From contig NW_026262668.1 in assembly GCF_021869535.1 (NCBI RefSeq), positions 139,053,635 through 139,117,634 of the forward strand: a stretch of DNA of 64,000 nt. Direction: 5' to 3'. The notes under the pieces were generated by a model. The model ran no database searches and was not told the origin of the DNA. It saw nothing but the letters and a program-made list of their open reading frames with translations. Below are positions 25,601 through 40,600 of this stretch, one piece after another (the first letter of the stretch is position 1; the number at the start of each line of letters is the position of its first letter). The DNA is from Mytilus californianus (Eukaryota > Mollusca > Bivalvia > Mytilida > Mytilidae). A program made the translations under genes and the position numbers.

Positions 25601-28600
25601 GTTTTATGGTGATTAAGATTATAACACAATGTTGACTGCTGTTCTCCAATTTTTGACATTTTTACCTATTATGTCTGTTTGTTTTGCTCACACATTGTTG
25701 TCAATATAATGGAATTCTGTGCGACTGTCATACAAGTAAGAGGTTTAGCTAGCTATAAAACCACGTTTAATTCACCATTTTCTAGATAAGGAAATGCCTG
25801 TACCAAGTCAGGAATATGACAGTTGTTTTCCATCCGTTTGATGTGGTTGGGGTTTTGATTTTGCCATTTGATAGGGGAATATCCGGTTTGAATTTTCCTT
25901 AAGTTCGGTATTTTTGTTATTTTCCTTTTTCTCTCTACATCAAACCTTTATGAACAATTTTACATCATTGATAGGGGTTACATATATACTACCTTTCCTG
26001 TTTAAATTAGAGGCAACGTAATTTATCGATGTTCAAATCTCACATATCCCATAGGAAGACTCAAATCAAAGTAAACAACAGAAACTGAGGGAATTGAGGA
26101 GTGATGGTAATTACACATTAAATTTGTAAATAATTCAGTAAAGACCTTGATTGCTATTGGATTGGAAGTAGTGCAAGTAACTTTGTCTCGTGGCTGTCTG
26201 CAAAAAATAAATATCTCAAAGGATAAGTAAATTAAAATATAAATCAGAAAATAATAAAATAGTAAAAAAAGTAAATACAAACGAAAATAGTTCACGCAAT
26301 TAATTATTTTACCTTGGGAATCTGTAATTGAACAGGTAATTTCAATTCTCAAAGCAAGCTACCACACGGTTTTCTTTTCCTTTTCAATGAAAAATAAAGA
26401 TAAAATCTTACCTTTTCAGATGTGGAAGGACAATGGATTATCGTGGGACCCAAAGAAATATGGAGGGATAGAAGTTATACGTCTGCCACATGATCTCGTT
26501 TGGAAACCAGATATTTTCTTATATAATAAGTGAGTTTTTAAGAATTGAAAAAAGAAGCGGAAGATTATAACGAGAACATTAAACTTAAATGACGTAGAAA
26601 AACCGACTAAATCATTGCAAAAAGGGAAAAAGACGAAAAAACTAACAAAAATCTACCAAACACTATATAAAAAATCTAAAGACTGGGCAACACTAACCCC
26701 ACCAAAAACCTCAAGTGATATCAAATGTTCAACTGTTTTGTTTTATAGAATATTGAAAAAGATATATCATCATATATGTAAACCTTTAGAGCATCAAAAT
26801 TTTTAAGTATTTCAACAATGTGTTACATTTTAGTTTGTAATAAACGTATGTTATGATATATGAGCACATAGCACGTGTTTTGGAAACAACTTCTTGAGTT
26901 GAAACAAAACTTATTAAAACATTTGAAGCCAAAGAAGACCGAAAGCATCTTATATCAACGGTGACTGGGAGTTTCAAGTTTTATATAATGTGAAAAAAGT
27001 AAAATAACAAAAATACCGAACTCCAAGGAAAATTCAAAACGTAAAGTCCTTTATCAAATGGCAAAATCAAAAGCTCAAACACATCCAACGAATGAAAAAC
27101 AACTGTCATATTCCTGATATGGTACAGGCATTTCTTTATGTAAAAAATGGTGGATTAAACCTGATTTTATAGCTAGCTAAACCTCTCATTTGTATGACAG
27201 TCGCATAGAGTTCCATAATATTGACAATACTGTGTAAGCAAAACAAACAGACATAATAGGTAAAAATGTCAAAAATTGGGATACACCAGTCAACATTGTG
27301 TTTTAATCTTAATCACTATAAAAACAAATAACTAATTCAACAAAGATATAGACACTCTTTAGACAAAGTTAAAAGACAAAAATGAAAGACAAGAATACAA
27401 AATTTACCATAGCACAATAACACAATGGCGAGATGTATAAATACTTAGCCACGCCAAAAGCATATTACTAAAATTGGACTTAACAGTAAAGGTTAAAAAT
27501 GTGCAAGGCCAAAAAAAAAAAGAACACTATTACACGTAATTGATATGATAAACATGGACTGGAAATTAGCAGACAAATGTATCATGTAAAAAGTAAAATA
27601 AAACAAAAATACCGAACTCCAAGGAAACTTCAAAACGAAAAGTCCATGATCAAAAGCTGTAACACATCAAACGAATGGAAAACAACTGTCATATTCCTGA
27701 CTTATGTAAACCATTATATAGTGTAGTCCAATACAGTGGCATTTAAACGTAATATGTGTTTTATCAGGTTCACTCAAAACTAAAAACTTTGGAAAGCCGA
27801 AAATGTTTGAATGCATCAGGACCAAAGAGGCCAAAAATATAGCCGTCAAAACTTTATAATGTGTAATTTGCCTCAGCAAAATGTAACCCTATTATTCTAC
27901 AATAAAATACATATCATATGAAATGAAAATTTAGAGACAATATACATCATTTAATAAATGCCAATACGCATGCACTGGCATGTGGGTGGATGGTACACCC
28001 GAGTACTAAAATCCACTAACAGCGTAAATGATCCAATGGTTGTAAAACACAATTCTAGAATAACCTCAACCAGGTATTCTCGTGACCAAGATAAAAGACA
28101 AAACATAATACCAGCAGACATGTTAAATGTTTGGGATGATGTTTACCTGTTTTGTACATGCGTTTGTTTTGTTTCGAATCATTATTTGATTTTTGTTTCA
28201 TAACGTCCAATTGTAAATATCTAACGGAATTTTTTTACAGTAAAGATAAGTAATGTTTATCTTTAATGCTATATGTTTCTTTGCATTATTATTGTAAATA
28301 ACTACACATTTAATGGTAACTATTTGTTGAGATTTTTTAGTATTGGTAATGACAAAATCTATTATTGATTGATGATTTATTACCTTTCAGTGCAGATATT
28401 TCTACGTTCTATTCCTCGTTAAGCTCAAATATGATCGTTGCCTCCGATGGAAATGTTACGTGGCTTTCTATGGTAATTTTCAAAAGCACTTGTTCAATAA
28501 ATGTGCGATATTTCCCATTCGATGAACAAAACTGCTCAATGACTTTTGCTTCGTGGACATATGACGGTTTCCAGGTGAACTTATCCCTGACAACAACGGA

Positions 28601-31600
28601 GGGGGACATCTCAAACTATATTAAAAATAGTGAATGGAGCCTTCAGAAGTTGTACGTAGAAAGAAATGTTATGTATTATTCCTGCTGTGCCGAACCTTAC
28701 CCTGATATAACCTTTTATATTTATATACGACGTCGACCTCTGTTTTATATCTTTAACATGATAATGCCATGCATTTTGATAACATTAGTGGCATTGTTAG
28801 GTTTTTATATTCCGTCTGATTCGGGAGAAAAGGTGACAATGGGAATAACAACATTACTATCTATGACAGTATTTATGATGCTTGTAGCTGAAAATATGCC
28901 ACCGACATCTAATGTATTACCCCTAATAGGTAAGTTCTTATACAGTTGTTTTTGCTATCTCAATTATTATTGATGGTGTCATTATTTGTCTTATATATTG
29001 CGCTTAAAGGTTATAATGGGTAGCACACCTTTGTAATCTATGAATTACATAAAAGAAAACTCTTAACAAACGTCATACACAATACTATTGTTTGAAAAGA
29101 ACACACAAAATATACAAATATCGGCACGTTTATCATGCCAACTCCTGAAGAAAGAAAAAAGTGAAAAAACATTATACTATTAATTGGTAACACATAAGTT
29201 CTTGGCAAATACGACAAGTAAATATCCGGTTATAAGTCGCTTTCAGCGATTTTATAAACAAGAAATAGATAATCGCTAGTGTTAGTACGACTTAAATAAC
29301 AAAACCATGATCATCTCAAATACAAAGACATGTATTGTAAATAAAAAAGAATTTTATAATTTTTTACTTATGATTAATTGATATACCAATAATCAACAAT
29401 GTAATATCGTACATTGTTTGTCCTGAGTCATCTCATTGATGAACAATTTTTGGGACGTAAGTTTAGTATACATATATAACTGGTATAACTAGTATAAGAG
29501 AGAAGCGAAAGATACCAAAGGGACATTCATACTCGTAGTATAACTAGTCAATGCTGATCATTTTATCGTTGATATAAACTTTGTTTATTTACAGGTATAT
29601 ACTATGGTATCACAATAAGTATTGTTTCGACGGCAACCGGAATGACTGTGTTTACCTTGAATATTCACCACAAGGGTCATAGAGGCAGACAGGTTCCTCA
29701 ACTCATTAAGAGCCTTTGTCACAATTTCTTCGCAAAGATTTTATGTATTCGGTTAGAAAATGCCGATTACAGTCCTTCCCGAGTGGTAAGTTGTTAGTAC
29801 CTGGATTCAGTGACCAGTCTTTTTCATGTGACTGTTCATTGCTCAATACATAATTATAAACTAATGAAAGGAAAATCAACGTAAAATAACCATTTGACCA
29901 TCAAGGATGGATAAGCTAACTTTAGGTTAAGACAATTCCACTTCGGTCTTCATTTATTTTGGTATTAAGACTTCATTTTGCTATTGTTACATCTAGAAAA
30001 AAAACTCATCAAAGATAAAGGGCTTATAATTGTGTACGCTAGACACGTTTCGTATACATTAGACCCACGACGCTCGAATCAAAACAATTGAACGACCAAA
30101 TCAAATACAAAGTTGAAGAGCATTAAAGGCCGATAATTCCAAAACTTTGTGGTAAATAAGTATTAGATAATTTATACGAAGTAATTAGTTCGTAAACGAT
30201 AATCAACGCCCAATGTTAATCGCAAGTTGATTATCGTTTCCAAATCTACATCTTCTTATGAATTCTCTAGCCTAACTAAATTCTCGTAAAATGACTGTCT
30301 ATTGTAAGACTTGACCATAATTCATGCGAATTACATAAAGAGTATTCATATTTTGTCATTTTCTTTTTAAAATGTCAGAAATGACTGTATCCACATGGTT
30401 CACATCTATCGTCAGGCATCCGAAAAGTCAACAAAAGCTAAGTCTCATTCAAAATTTCATACATCTAGTACATTTTGATTCTGCAATTGTTAAGAGAGTA
30501 TGTTCAATTATAGCTGTTAGAAATTTTGCATAGCAAATTGTAAGGAAATTATTAGCTAATATCCAACCAAAATTGATAATTTCAACGTGAATAATCAACT
30601 ATGCTTTAGGTTTGGATGTATAAATATATGTATTTCTGTTCATTTTTTATTCAACTCTCCGATAGTAGCGACCACACAGTCGTTGGTTACAAAAGTACAG
30701 TAAATACTAACGATACGGATTTAGAATCTTGTATTAGAAAAAAACATTTTTTTTTTAAATTTCCAGTAAAATATTGTTTTAATCACAAAAGTACTATACT
30801 TCATTTTCATATAAATGTGACATTTGTTTTCTTTTTGTCCGTCATATAAGTAGTGCACTAAGTAAAAGTTTTACGTAGGGTTTGGCTGGTATATTAGACT
30901 TTATTTTATGTAGAGTCAGTTAAATGTTGCCGTGATGTTTATTTTGACCATTTATGATCAAACAAAGAAAAAGTGATTGATAGTATATACTGTAAACTGA
31001 AACCATAAGTAAACATTTGCTACGATGGAAATGAAATCGAAAGTCCTTTTTCGTAACACGTGACAAGTGTCATTGGTATATAGATGTTAATTTTAAAGTT
31101 TTATAACTATAATGTGATAGTCGCAATCGTATAACGGTTCAATTCAACACATCACAAATTGAAAACGAACATTAAAGCATGTTAAAACCTGACATCTGGA
31201 GTGGAGTCCTAATGCTTCCATAGACAGTTTTTTGTCTTTTTTTCTATTTGTCGTCACAGTTTTGTCGTTCAATATTTTGTATTGCTTTCTAATTATATCT
31301 CTTTATTTTCATAGTTAACTTGTATTATATTGATCCTATGTTTTGATTTAGAAATGTCGAATGATGAGCGTTATATATTCCGTTGGTTATCAAAACCACA
31401 AGAAATAAAAACAATAATAAAAAAGAAAACAATCAAATGAATAAATACAGAAAACACAAGCCATAATGCATATTGGTACGGAAAAGAAGCTCATTATCAA
31501 TGCAACAGCTACAAAATGTGTGTTCTAATGTATGGACAAGGGTAATTAATAAAAAATCAATAAAGCGCTTTAAGAGTATAAATTAATTTTAATTGTATAT

Positions 31601-34600
31601 GCTTAGATCGAAGACTACTGTGATTATTAAGGAGCATGCATACAAATTCGACCCCCGAATATGTTGAACGTTTTTCAGAAATAAACCTAATCCTTTTAAA
31701 TCCAAATTGTGTTATCTTTTCTTCAAATTTCAGCTTTCATTAAACCAAATGATTTCGTTTTATGTGTAATATGCATGCTTTTATCACAGTGAAATCGACA
31801 TAATGTTTTCCTATGCTACGAAAGTAGTTTCGTTAACATGGTCTATAGAAGTGTAAACCAAGGGAAAACGTTTTGTATTTGGCAAAACCTTTCAGACTGA
31901 TTGGTCCGCAATGCTCCTCAACTTCGCACTTTATTTTGCCTTTTAAACTTTTGATTCGAGCGTCACGTATAATTCTTTTATAGACGACACTCGTGTCTGG
32001 CGTAAAATAATATAAGCCTGGTATCTATGATGAATTTATATTCAAACGAACCAATCATATTCAAGTATTCGTAGAGATGCAAATCATATTTGAATTATTT
32101 CTCTTCATATTTTTGAAAATAAAGATTATTTAGAGAAAATTGAAATATTTCTAGCTATTACATATGTCCATTAAGTAGGGTGGATGTTGTCATAAATTTT
32201 ATCCATTGCTTGTTATTAAAGGTCAGAAATTATTTTGAATTAGTGTATATATCAATGTGTAAGAAAAAATACATTGACGAAGTGTTGCATAAAAGCAGGA
32301 TTATGAGCTAAATCAATATTTGCGCATAATTAAAAGTCTGATTGCTTGAAACTATCACCTTTATTTAGAATGAAACATGACACGATTACACATTGTATAA
32401 TTGGCCCGAGAACACGGTTATTTCGTAGTGCATTTCTTTTAGACAATAAATTCAAATTAAAAAAATCGCACCTGCTCTATCTCAAAAAGATTTTTACAGT
32501 GTTGTGTACTACTATTGGGACAAATAATATCAAAATTATAGAAAAGTCTACCAGCTGTAACTTAAAATATTGACAATTCTATGTTAAGGGGGTCTAAAAT
32601 TCAGTTTAACAGCTTCAGACATACTAGATTTTGACCTTTTTTAACTGGACCAAATCACTACTTAACATAAAGATTCAGCACCCACAATTTTTTAACATGT
32701 AATTTCATCCCCTAACTTAATATTTCATGCATATAATATAAAGAAATAAATTTGGAAAGTGTATGAAAAAAGTTTGCAGTTTTTATACACTGTCCACACT
32801 AGGGACTATATTTGTAGACAACGAAAATCTAAGGACGATAACTGTGTCCTCGGACCTAATAGTATAGAAAGACTTGACACATTCTAATAAAGCTTTGCAT
32901 GACCTAAGCTTAGGGAATTATAAGATAGATGGCTCAGTGCCATGGCCATAGGATATATATTATAGAAACTATGGCCATTTTGATATTGAAATTTGGTTGT
33001 TTAATTTTGACGTTTAAATCAAATAATTTCAACTATCAAGATTTGGGCTTAAAAAATTTAGATATTGCAAAAATTTGCTTTTTAAATGCTCTTAAATATA
33101 AAATATTAAGTATTAAAAGCAACTGAACACTCATTTGATTTATCAGATTTATTACAATTATTCAAAAGTCAAATTTATATGAGCCTGTGCCTAAAAAAAG
33201 AGATTTCGAGTTAAGGGGAGCCTTACATAAACATGCATTTTTTTCAACCAATTTGAAGTTTTTGAAGTTTTTTTGCCATAAATTATTCTTCCATATATAT
33301 TGAATGTACTTTAAACGGAAAGAAAAGTTACAAAAAGCATACCACATGAGTATAAAATGGTCTTAGGCCATGTAAGACTGAACATTATTTAGAGTCAATT
33401 TAGGCCGTAGTACATATTTACATATAAAAATGCATACAGAAGCTATAAGAAATTAAAAATTTGTTACTTTTTGCTCATTTCTAAGCTAAGATGTCATGAT
33501 ACAAGAAGTCTAATTGCAAAAGGATTCTTGCATTCAACTTTTTTTGCAGACAGTATGGTCTGATGCACAGTTTTTTCACTTTTCAATGGAAAACTTGCAT
33601 GTAGATTTTGTCTCAACTGGCATATATTTCAACCACATACTATCCTAAAGAAGAAAATAAAGGTAGTATATGAAATGGATAAGGTGCACAAATCATTGTC
33701 AAGTGCTTTTTTTTTTTACAGATTTAGTGAAATATTTATGATGGACTACACATAATGTACAAAGCGCTTCACATTTCACATACATCAAACAGGCCGTTCG
33801 ACCAGGGCCTAAATACAACACATTTTGCACATTTTTTTCTGTGATAATCTACATTTCTCTTTATTCAGAGTTCATAAATGGTTAATAGAATTTGAATTAA
33901 TCATAGAAACACAAATATCAAAGCATAAAAAGCTGTCAGATAGAAAGTCAGCATGCCTCTTAGGCTTAAAAATGGAAACTGCTTTTAAATGCTTATTTTA
34001 GCCTTATAATGTCAAAATGGGACATTTTTACAGAATTTCTTTCAAATAAAGATGTAAATCCTTTATTTTTATTGTGTTTGACAAATTGAAACCAGCAAAC
34101 CATTCAGGGAAGTTGCCGAAGTACAGAATCTACATTTCCTGAATTCATCTCTTAAGCCCGAGAACACAGTTATTTCGTAGTGCATTTCTTCTAGACAATA
34201 AATTCAAATAAAAATAATCGCATCTGCTCTATCTCAAAAAGATTTTTACAGTGTTGTGTACTACTATTGGGACAAATAATATCAAAATTATAGAAAAGTC
34301 TACCAGCTCTAACTTAAAATATTGACAATTCTATGTTAAGGGGGTCTAAAATTCAGTTTGACAGCTTCAGACATACTAGTTTTTGACCTTTTTTAACTGG
34401 ACCAAATCACTATTTAACATGAAGATTCAGCACCCAAATTTTTTTAACATGTTATTTCATCCCCTTACTTAATATTTCATGCATAAAATATAAAGAAATA
34501 AATTTGGAAAATCTAAGGACGATAACTGTGTCCTCGGACCAATTCTTATATTACCGACATAAAACAATTATCAAAGAATCACTCCACATAACCCCATGTG

Positions 34601-37600
34601 TTTGAATGAAGTTTTTCATAGATCAATCCTTAATAGCAATGTGTCAGGAATGCAGATATCATTTGAATTAAAACAGGAATCAGATATATTTATATACTAA
34701 GTGCACAGTGGACATAGCAATAAATAAGCTATTGTATTGACCGCTATTTTGATGAAGGAAACCTATAGCTTGTTGAGCTGCAACTCATAAGGATAAAGTT
34801 CAGATTAAAATATATTGGACAAATGTGAAACAATAAAAAAAATAACTAGAAGTATATGTATTCAAGTTATCATGTCACTATTCGACCATCAACAATGGAC
34901 AAAGACATATATGGGGTATACAGATATTTCCTTAATACTTAAGGAAGATAACTTTACCTCTAAAAAGGTTCCTTAAATGTAACTTCCAAAACTAATAGTA
35001 ACAATAACGAATAGGCTGACATAAAAATGATTCATTAAATCTATATTATTAATAGATTTGCTTCTATTTCAGTACATACCATCAGAAGATACAAAGAAAG
35101 GATATTTACCCTTTAGCATGGTCAGCGATAAAGACCAAATGGTAAGTGTTGTCAGTTAAACAATTGTTATTTTCCTTTATTGTTGTCTAAGAGATGGATC
35201 CATCTTAAAAGATAAGGTATACATTTTCTTTAATTTTGAGTGAAATAAATCCATCTCATAAGGCTTCAATGACTTATTCACAAGTAAGTTATAGTTTTGA
35301 TGTCAGTTATAAACGTTCATCTGGAATGATAGGGGGAAATAAATCCATCTCATATGGCTTCAATGACTTATTGACAAGTACGTTATAGTTTTGATGTCAG
35401 TTATAAACGTTCATCTGGAATGATAGGGGGAAATAAATCCATCTCATAAGGCTTCAATGACTTATTCACAAGTAAGTTATAGTTTTGATGTCAGTTATAA
35501 ACGTTCATCTGGAATGATAGGGGGAAATAAATCCATCTCATAAGGCTTCAATGACTTATTCACAAGTAAGTTATAGTTTTGATGTCAGTTATAAACGTTC
35601 ATCTGGAATGATAGGGGGAAATAAATCCATCTCATAAGGCTTTAATGACTTATTCACAAGTAAGTTATAGTTTTGATGTCAGTGTTAAACCTTCATCTAG
35701 AATGATAGGGGAAATAAATCCATCTCATAAGGCTTCAATGACTTATTCACAAGTAAGTTATAGTTTTGATGTCAGCTATAAACATTCATCTGGAATGATA
35801 TGGGGAAATAAATCCATCTCATAAGGCTTCAATGACTTATTCACAAGTAAGTTATAGTTTTGATGTCAGTTATAAACGTTCATCTGGAATGATATGGGGA
35901 AATAAATCCATCTCATAAGGCTTCAATGACTTATTCACAAGTAAGTTATAGTTTTGATGTCAGTTATAAACATTCATCTGGAATGATATGGGGAAATAAA
36001 TCCATCTCATAAGGCTTCAATGACTTATTCACAAGTAAGTTATAGTTTTGATGTCAGTTATAAACGTTCATCTGGAATGATAGGGGGAAATAAATCCATC
36101 TCATAAGGCTTCAATGACTTATTCACAAGTAAGTTATAGTTTTGATGTCAGTTATAAACGTTCATCTGGAATGATAGGGGGAAATAAATCCATCTCATAA
36201 GGCTATAATGACTTATTCACAAGTAAGTTATAGTTTTGATGTTAGTTATAAACGTTCATCTGGAATGATAGAGGGAAATAAATCCATCTCATAAGGCTTC
36301 AATGACTTATTCACAAGTAAGTTATAGTTTTGATGTTAGTTATAAACGTTCATCTGGAATGATAGAGGGAAATAAATCCATCTCACAAGGCTTCAATGAC
36401 TTATTGACAAGTAAGTTATAGTTTTCATGTCAGTTATAAACGTTCATCTGGAATGATAGGGGGAAATAAATCCATCTCATAAGGCTATAATGACTTATTC
36501 ACAAGTAAGTTATAGTTTTCATGTTAGTTATAAACGTTCATCTGGAATGATAGAGGGAAATAAATCCATCTCATAAGGCTTCAATGACTTATTCACAAGT
36601 AAGTTATAGTTTTGATGTTAGTTATAAACGTTCATCTGGAATGATAGAGGGAAATAAATCCATCTCACAAGGCTTCAATGACTTATTCACAAGTAAGTTA
36701 TAGTTTTGATGTTAGTTATAAACGTTCATCTGGAATGATAGAGGGAAATAAATCCATCTCATAAGGCTTCAATGACTTATTCACAAGTAAGTTATAGTTT
36801 TGATGTTAGTTATAAACGTTCATCTGGAATGATAGAGGGAAATAAATCCATCTCACAAGGCTTCAATGACTTATTCACAAGTAAGTTATAGTTTTCATGT
36901 CAGTTATAAACGTTCATCTGGAATGATAGAGGGAAATAAATCCATCTCACAAGGCTTCAATGACTTATTCACAAGTAAGTTATAGTTTTGATGTTAGTTA
37001 TAAACGTTCATCTGGAATGATAGAGGGAAATAAATCCATCTCATAAGGCTTCAATGACTTATTCACAAGTAAGTTATAGTTTTGATGTTAGTTATAAACG
37101 TTCATCTGGAATGATAGAGGGAAATAAATCCATCTCACAAGGCTTCAATGACTTATTCACAAGTAAGTTATAGTTTTGATGTCAGTTATAAACGTTCATC
37201 TGGAATGATAGGGGGAAATAAATCCATCTCATAAGGCTATAATGACTTATTCACAAGTAAGTTATAGTTTTCATGTCAGTTATAAACGTTCATCTGGAAT
37301 GATAGAGGGAAATAAATCCATCTCACAAGGCTTCAATGACTTATTCACAAGTAAGTTATAGTTTTCATGTCAGTTATAAACGTTCATCTGGAATGGTAGG
37401 TCATTTGATTATAGGATATAGTTTTCCCTCAGTGGTAGAGACGTACATTCCCTGGTAAGCTTCTGATGGTAAGTAATAATTCACTTTCGTTTAGTGACAA
37501 ACATGTACACCCATCTTTCATGCTAAGTCAATTATAAAATTGTATAGCTTTCAGGGATATTGATATATCCTTATTTGTAAGTAATATATTGTAATTTCTG

Positions 37601-40600
37601 AAAATCGATGGTAAGTACATTTTGATATGTTATAGTTCTCGGTGATTATAGTTATAAAAGAGGGACGGAAGATACCGAAGGGACATTCTAACTCATAAGT
37701 CGAAAACAAATTGACGATGCCATGTGAAAAAAATGAAAAACGACTAAAAGATACACAACGATACATAAAACTCAATGTAGAAAACTAAAGACTGAGCAAC
37801 ACGAACCTCACCAAAAAATAATATGTATGGTTAATCATAGATTGTCGTTGATCAGAGATAAAAATCAATGCACTGCATGTCAAAACTTTTTACCAATTTA
37901 TTGTCTTTTCATTGTCAACATATCCAATGTGTTTGCTGGAATTAAATTGTAGCATTTCTATGGACACGTCTGTACACGTCGCTTATTCTTTCGTTTATAC
38001 GTGCAAGGCCGATTGTTGAAAAATAAAAAGAAGGTAGTACATCTATAAGTATCATTTATTTAATTCACGTTCAACTTTGTTATAATGGCATGCTAACGCC
38101 TCTTTCCGCCATTTGCGATCAGTCGAAAACTAGATTTTACAACAACAGCCATTACATCGGTTTTCACATTGCAAAAATACAAAATTATATACCAACATTC
38201 CAAAGGCTACTTCATACGCCATGTGTTGGAAAAGTTGTATTATATAGTGATACTTTTTCAATGATAACATATGGCAGACCAGTATTTCATTGAGAGAAAG
38301 TTCCTGATAATTCAGAAAGTTACTACCGTTCAAAATGGAATCGTCTCGTCTGTCATATATTCTAGTACTGAGATGACCACTGTTGTCAAAGTCGAGGTAA
38401 ATGTCTAGAATGATGCGGAGAAAGCTATATCTGTGGTTTCAGTTCAGGAGGATATAATAATGGGACCAAATCAGACAAGTTTGGGTTGTTAATTGAAAGA
38501 AAATCATCAATATACCTGTATGTGAAATTAAATAATCTAGCTTCTTTGATCTTCTTATCTTTTACTGGTGTCAGTAGGAACTCCGACTTATGTGAAAATA
38601 AGAAAAGATCGGCCAGGAGAAGTTCACAGTAATTTTATCTCTGAATTCTATATGACTGTCATACAAGTGAGAGGTTTAGCTAGCTATAAAACTAGGTTTA
38701 ATCCACCATTTTCTACATAAAGAAATGCCTGTACCAAGTCAGGAATATGACAGTTGTTTTCCATTCGTTTGATGTGTTTGAGCTTTTGATTTTGCCATTT
38801 GATATATTGAATTTTCCTTGGAGTTCGGTAGTTTGGTTATTTTACTTCATACATATTAACAATTAATACAGACTGTCTATTTTTTTGGCCGCATGTTTAC
38901 CTCTAGATATTTTTGCCTTTATTTAGAGTGGTTGAGATATTGTCTCTTTGTTATCTGAGAAAACCAAGAAATAATCTCAACAATCGAATATATAATTTGT
39001 TTGATCATAGACATACAAATTATATTATCATGGGCATTACGAATTTTTAAATGATTTATGCCAGCAATTGATATTTTATGATATACCATGCCTTTCATTA
39101 ACTAAAAATTGACAGAACCCATTCAGCGTTTCATGTTTTTGATATCGATGTAAAAATAAGAAGATCAGTCAGTTTAACAAACCAAAAACAATGGTGATAA
39201 ATGACGTCTGCTAAAGAAAATGACCGTTTTATAATCAAAAATAACAATTAATTATATGCTTTATGGGTTTGGTCAGTTTCCATATTGATATAAGTCGTTT
39301 TCCAGCCTGTACACTCGTAGTTGCATGTCATTTAATGAAGCTTAACCATTGATTTTATACAAATGTACATAAAATATTGTTATCTGAAAATATACCCTAT
39401 TAAGTCATAGGCTAAACAATTGATGAACTGTTGATAACAAAACCGAAAAAATGCCGTAATAAATTTTTGTGAATAATTCGAGTGAAAATTATTATTAGAA
39501 ACAAATATTTGTGTTTTATATAATGGAATCTGAAGTATACAGTTATTACTTTCAAAAGCAGTCTTTGTAACATACAAGGTGTTCAATAGTCTACACATCC
39601 CAAATCTGTAGTTCATACGTAAACCTGAGATTAATATTCTCCTATGTATCTCAGGTCGTACAAAATTGTTTTTATATTTACAACAAATCTTTTTTTCTCG
39701 CTGAACCAGATGTTGTCAGTGAAACCGATAGTCATTTTGTTATGTGACACAAGAATATCTCAGATGAAGATCCAGGGGAAGGTTATCGGCAAACGTTCGA
39801 TGACCATGTATACGCTTATCAAATAGCTATAGACATCAACATACACAAAAAATAAAATGGAAAAAATACCGAACTCCAAGGAAAATAATGGCAAAATCAA
39901 AAGCTCAAACACACCAAACAAATGGAAAACAACCGTCATATTCCTGACTTGGTACAGGGATTTCCTAATGTAGAAAATGGTGGATTAAATCTGGTTTTAT
40001 AGCTAGCTAAGCCTCTCACTTGTGTGACAGTCGCATTGAATTCCATTATATTGACAACAATGTGTGAGCAAATCAAACAGACATAATAGGTAACTTTGTC
40101 AAAAATTGGGGAACAGCAGTCAACATTGTGTTATAATCTTAATCGCGTTAAAAACAAATAACTATTTCACCATTTTTTTCTTAAAATGTCCTGTACCAAG
40201 TGAGGAAAATGGCCATTGTTGTATTATAGCTCGTTTCTGTGTGTGTTTCATTTTAATGTTGTGTTTCTGTTGTGTCGTAGTTCTTCTCTTATATTTGATG
40301 TGTTTCCCTCAGTTTTAGTTTGTAACCCGGATTTTTTTTTTCTCAATCGATTTATGAATTTCGAACAGCGGTATACTACTGTTGCCTTTATTTATTCAAC
40401 AAAGAAAAACAAAATGGCATACAGACACTTTATAGACAAAGTACATAAGCAAAAATGAAAGACAAGAATACAAAAACGACTATAGCACAGTAACACAATG
40501 GCGGGATGTATAAAAACCGAGCAACGCCAAAAGTGTATTATCAAAAATGGACTAAACAGCAAAGGTTCAAATCATACAAAGACAAATAAAACAAATGCAT

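Noticed and set aside
26023..26352. 109-codon - strand ORF as an immunoglobulin- or CUB-like protein
   Set aside because: The middle is low-complexity Phe/Leu/Tyr from AT-rich DNA, and its 3' half looks like an antisense retroelement tail.
28365..28390. ATG at 28365 as the start of a short receptor-like protein
   Set aside because: The codons from 28365 to 28390 lie in the T-rich intron end. The AG at 28389-28390 and the phase match with exon 4 show that the exon begins at 28391.
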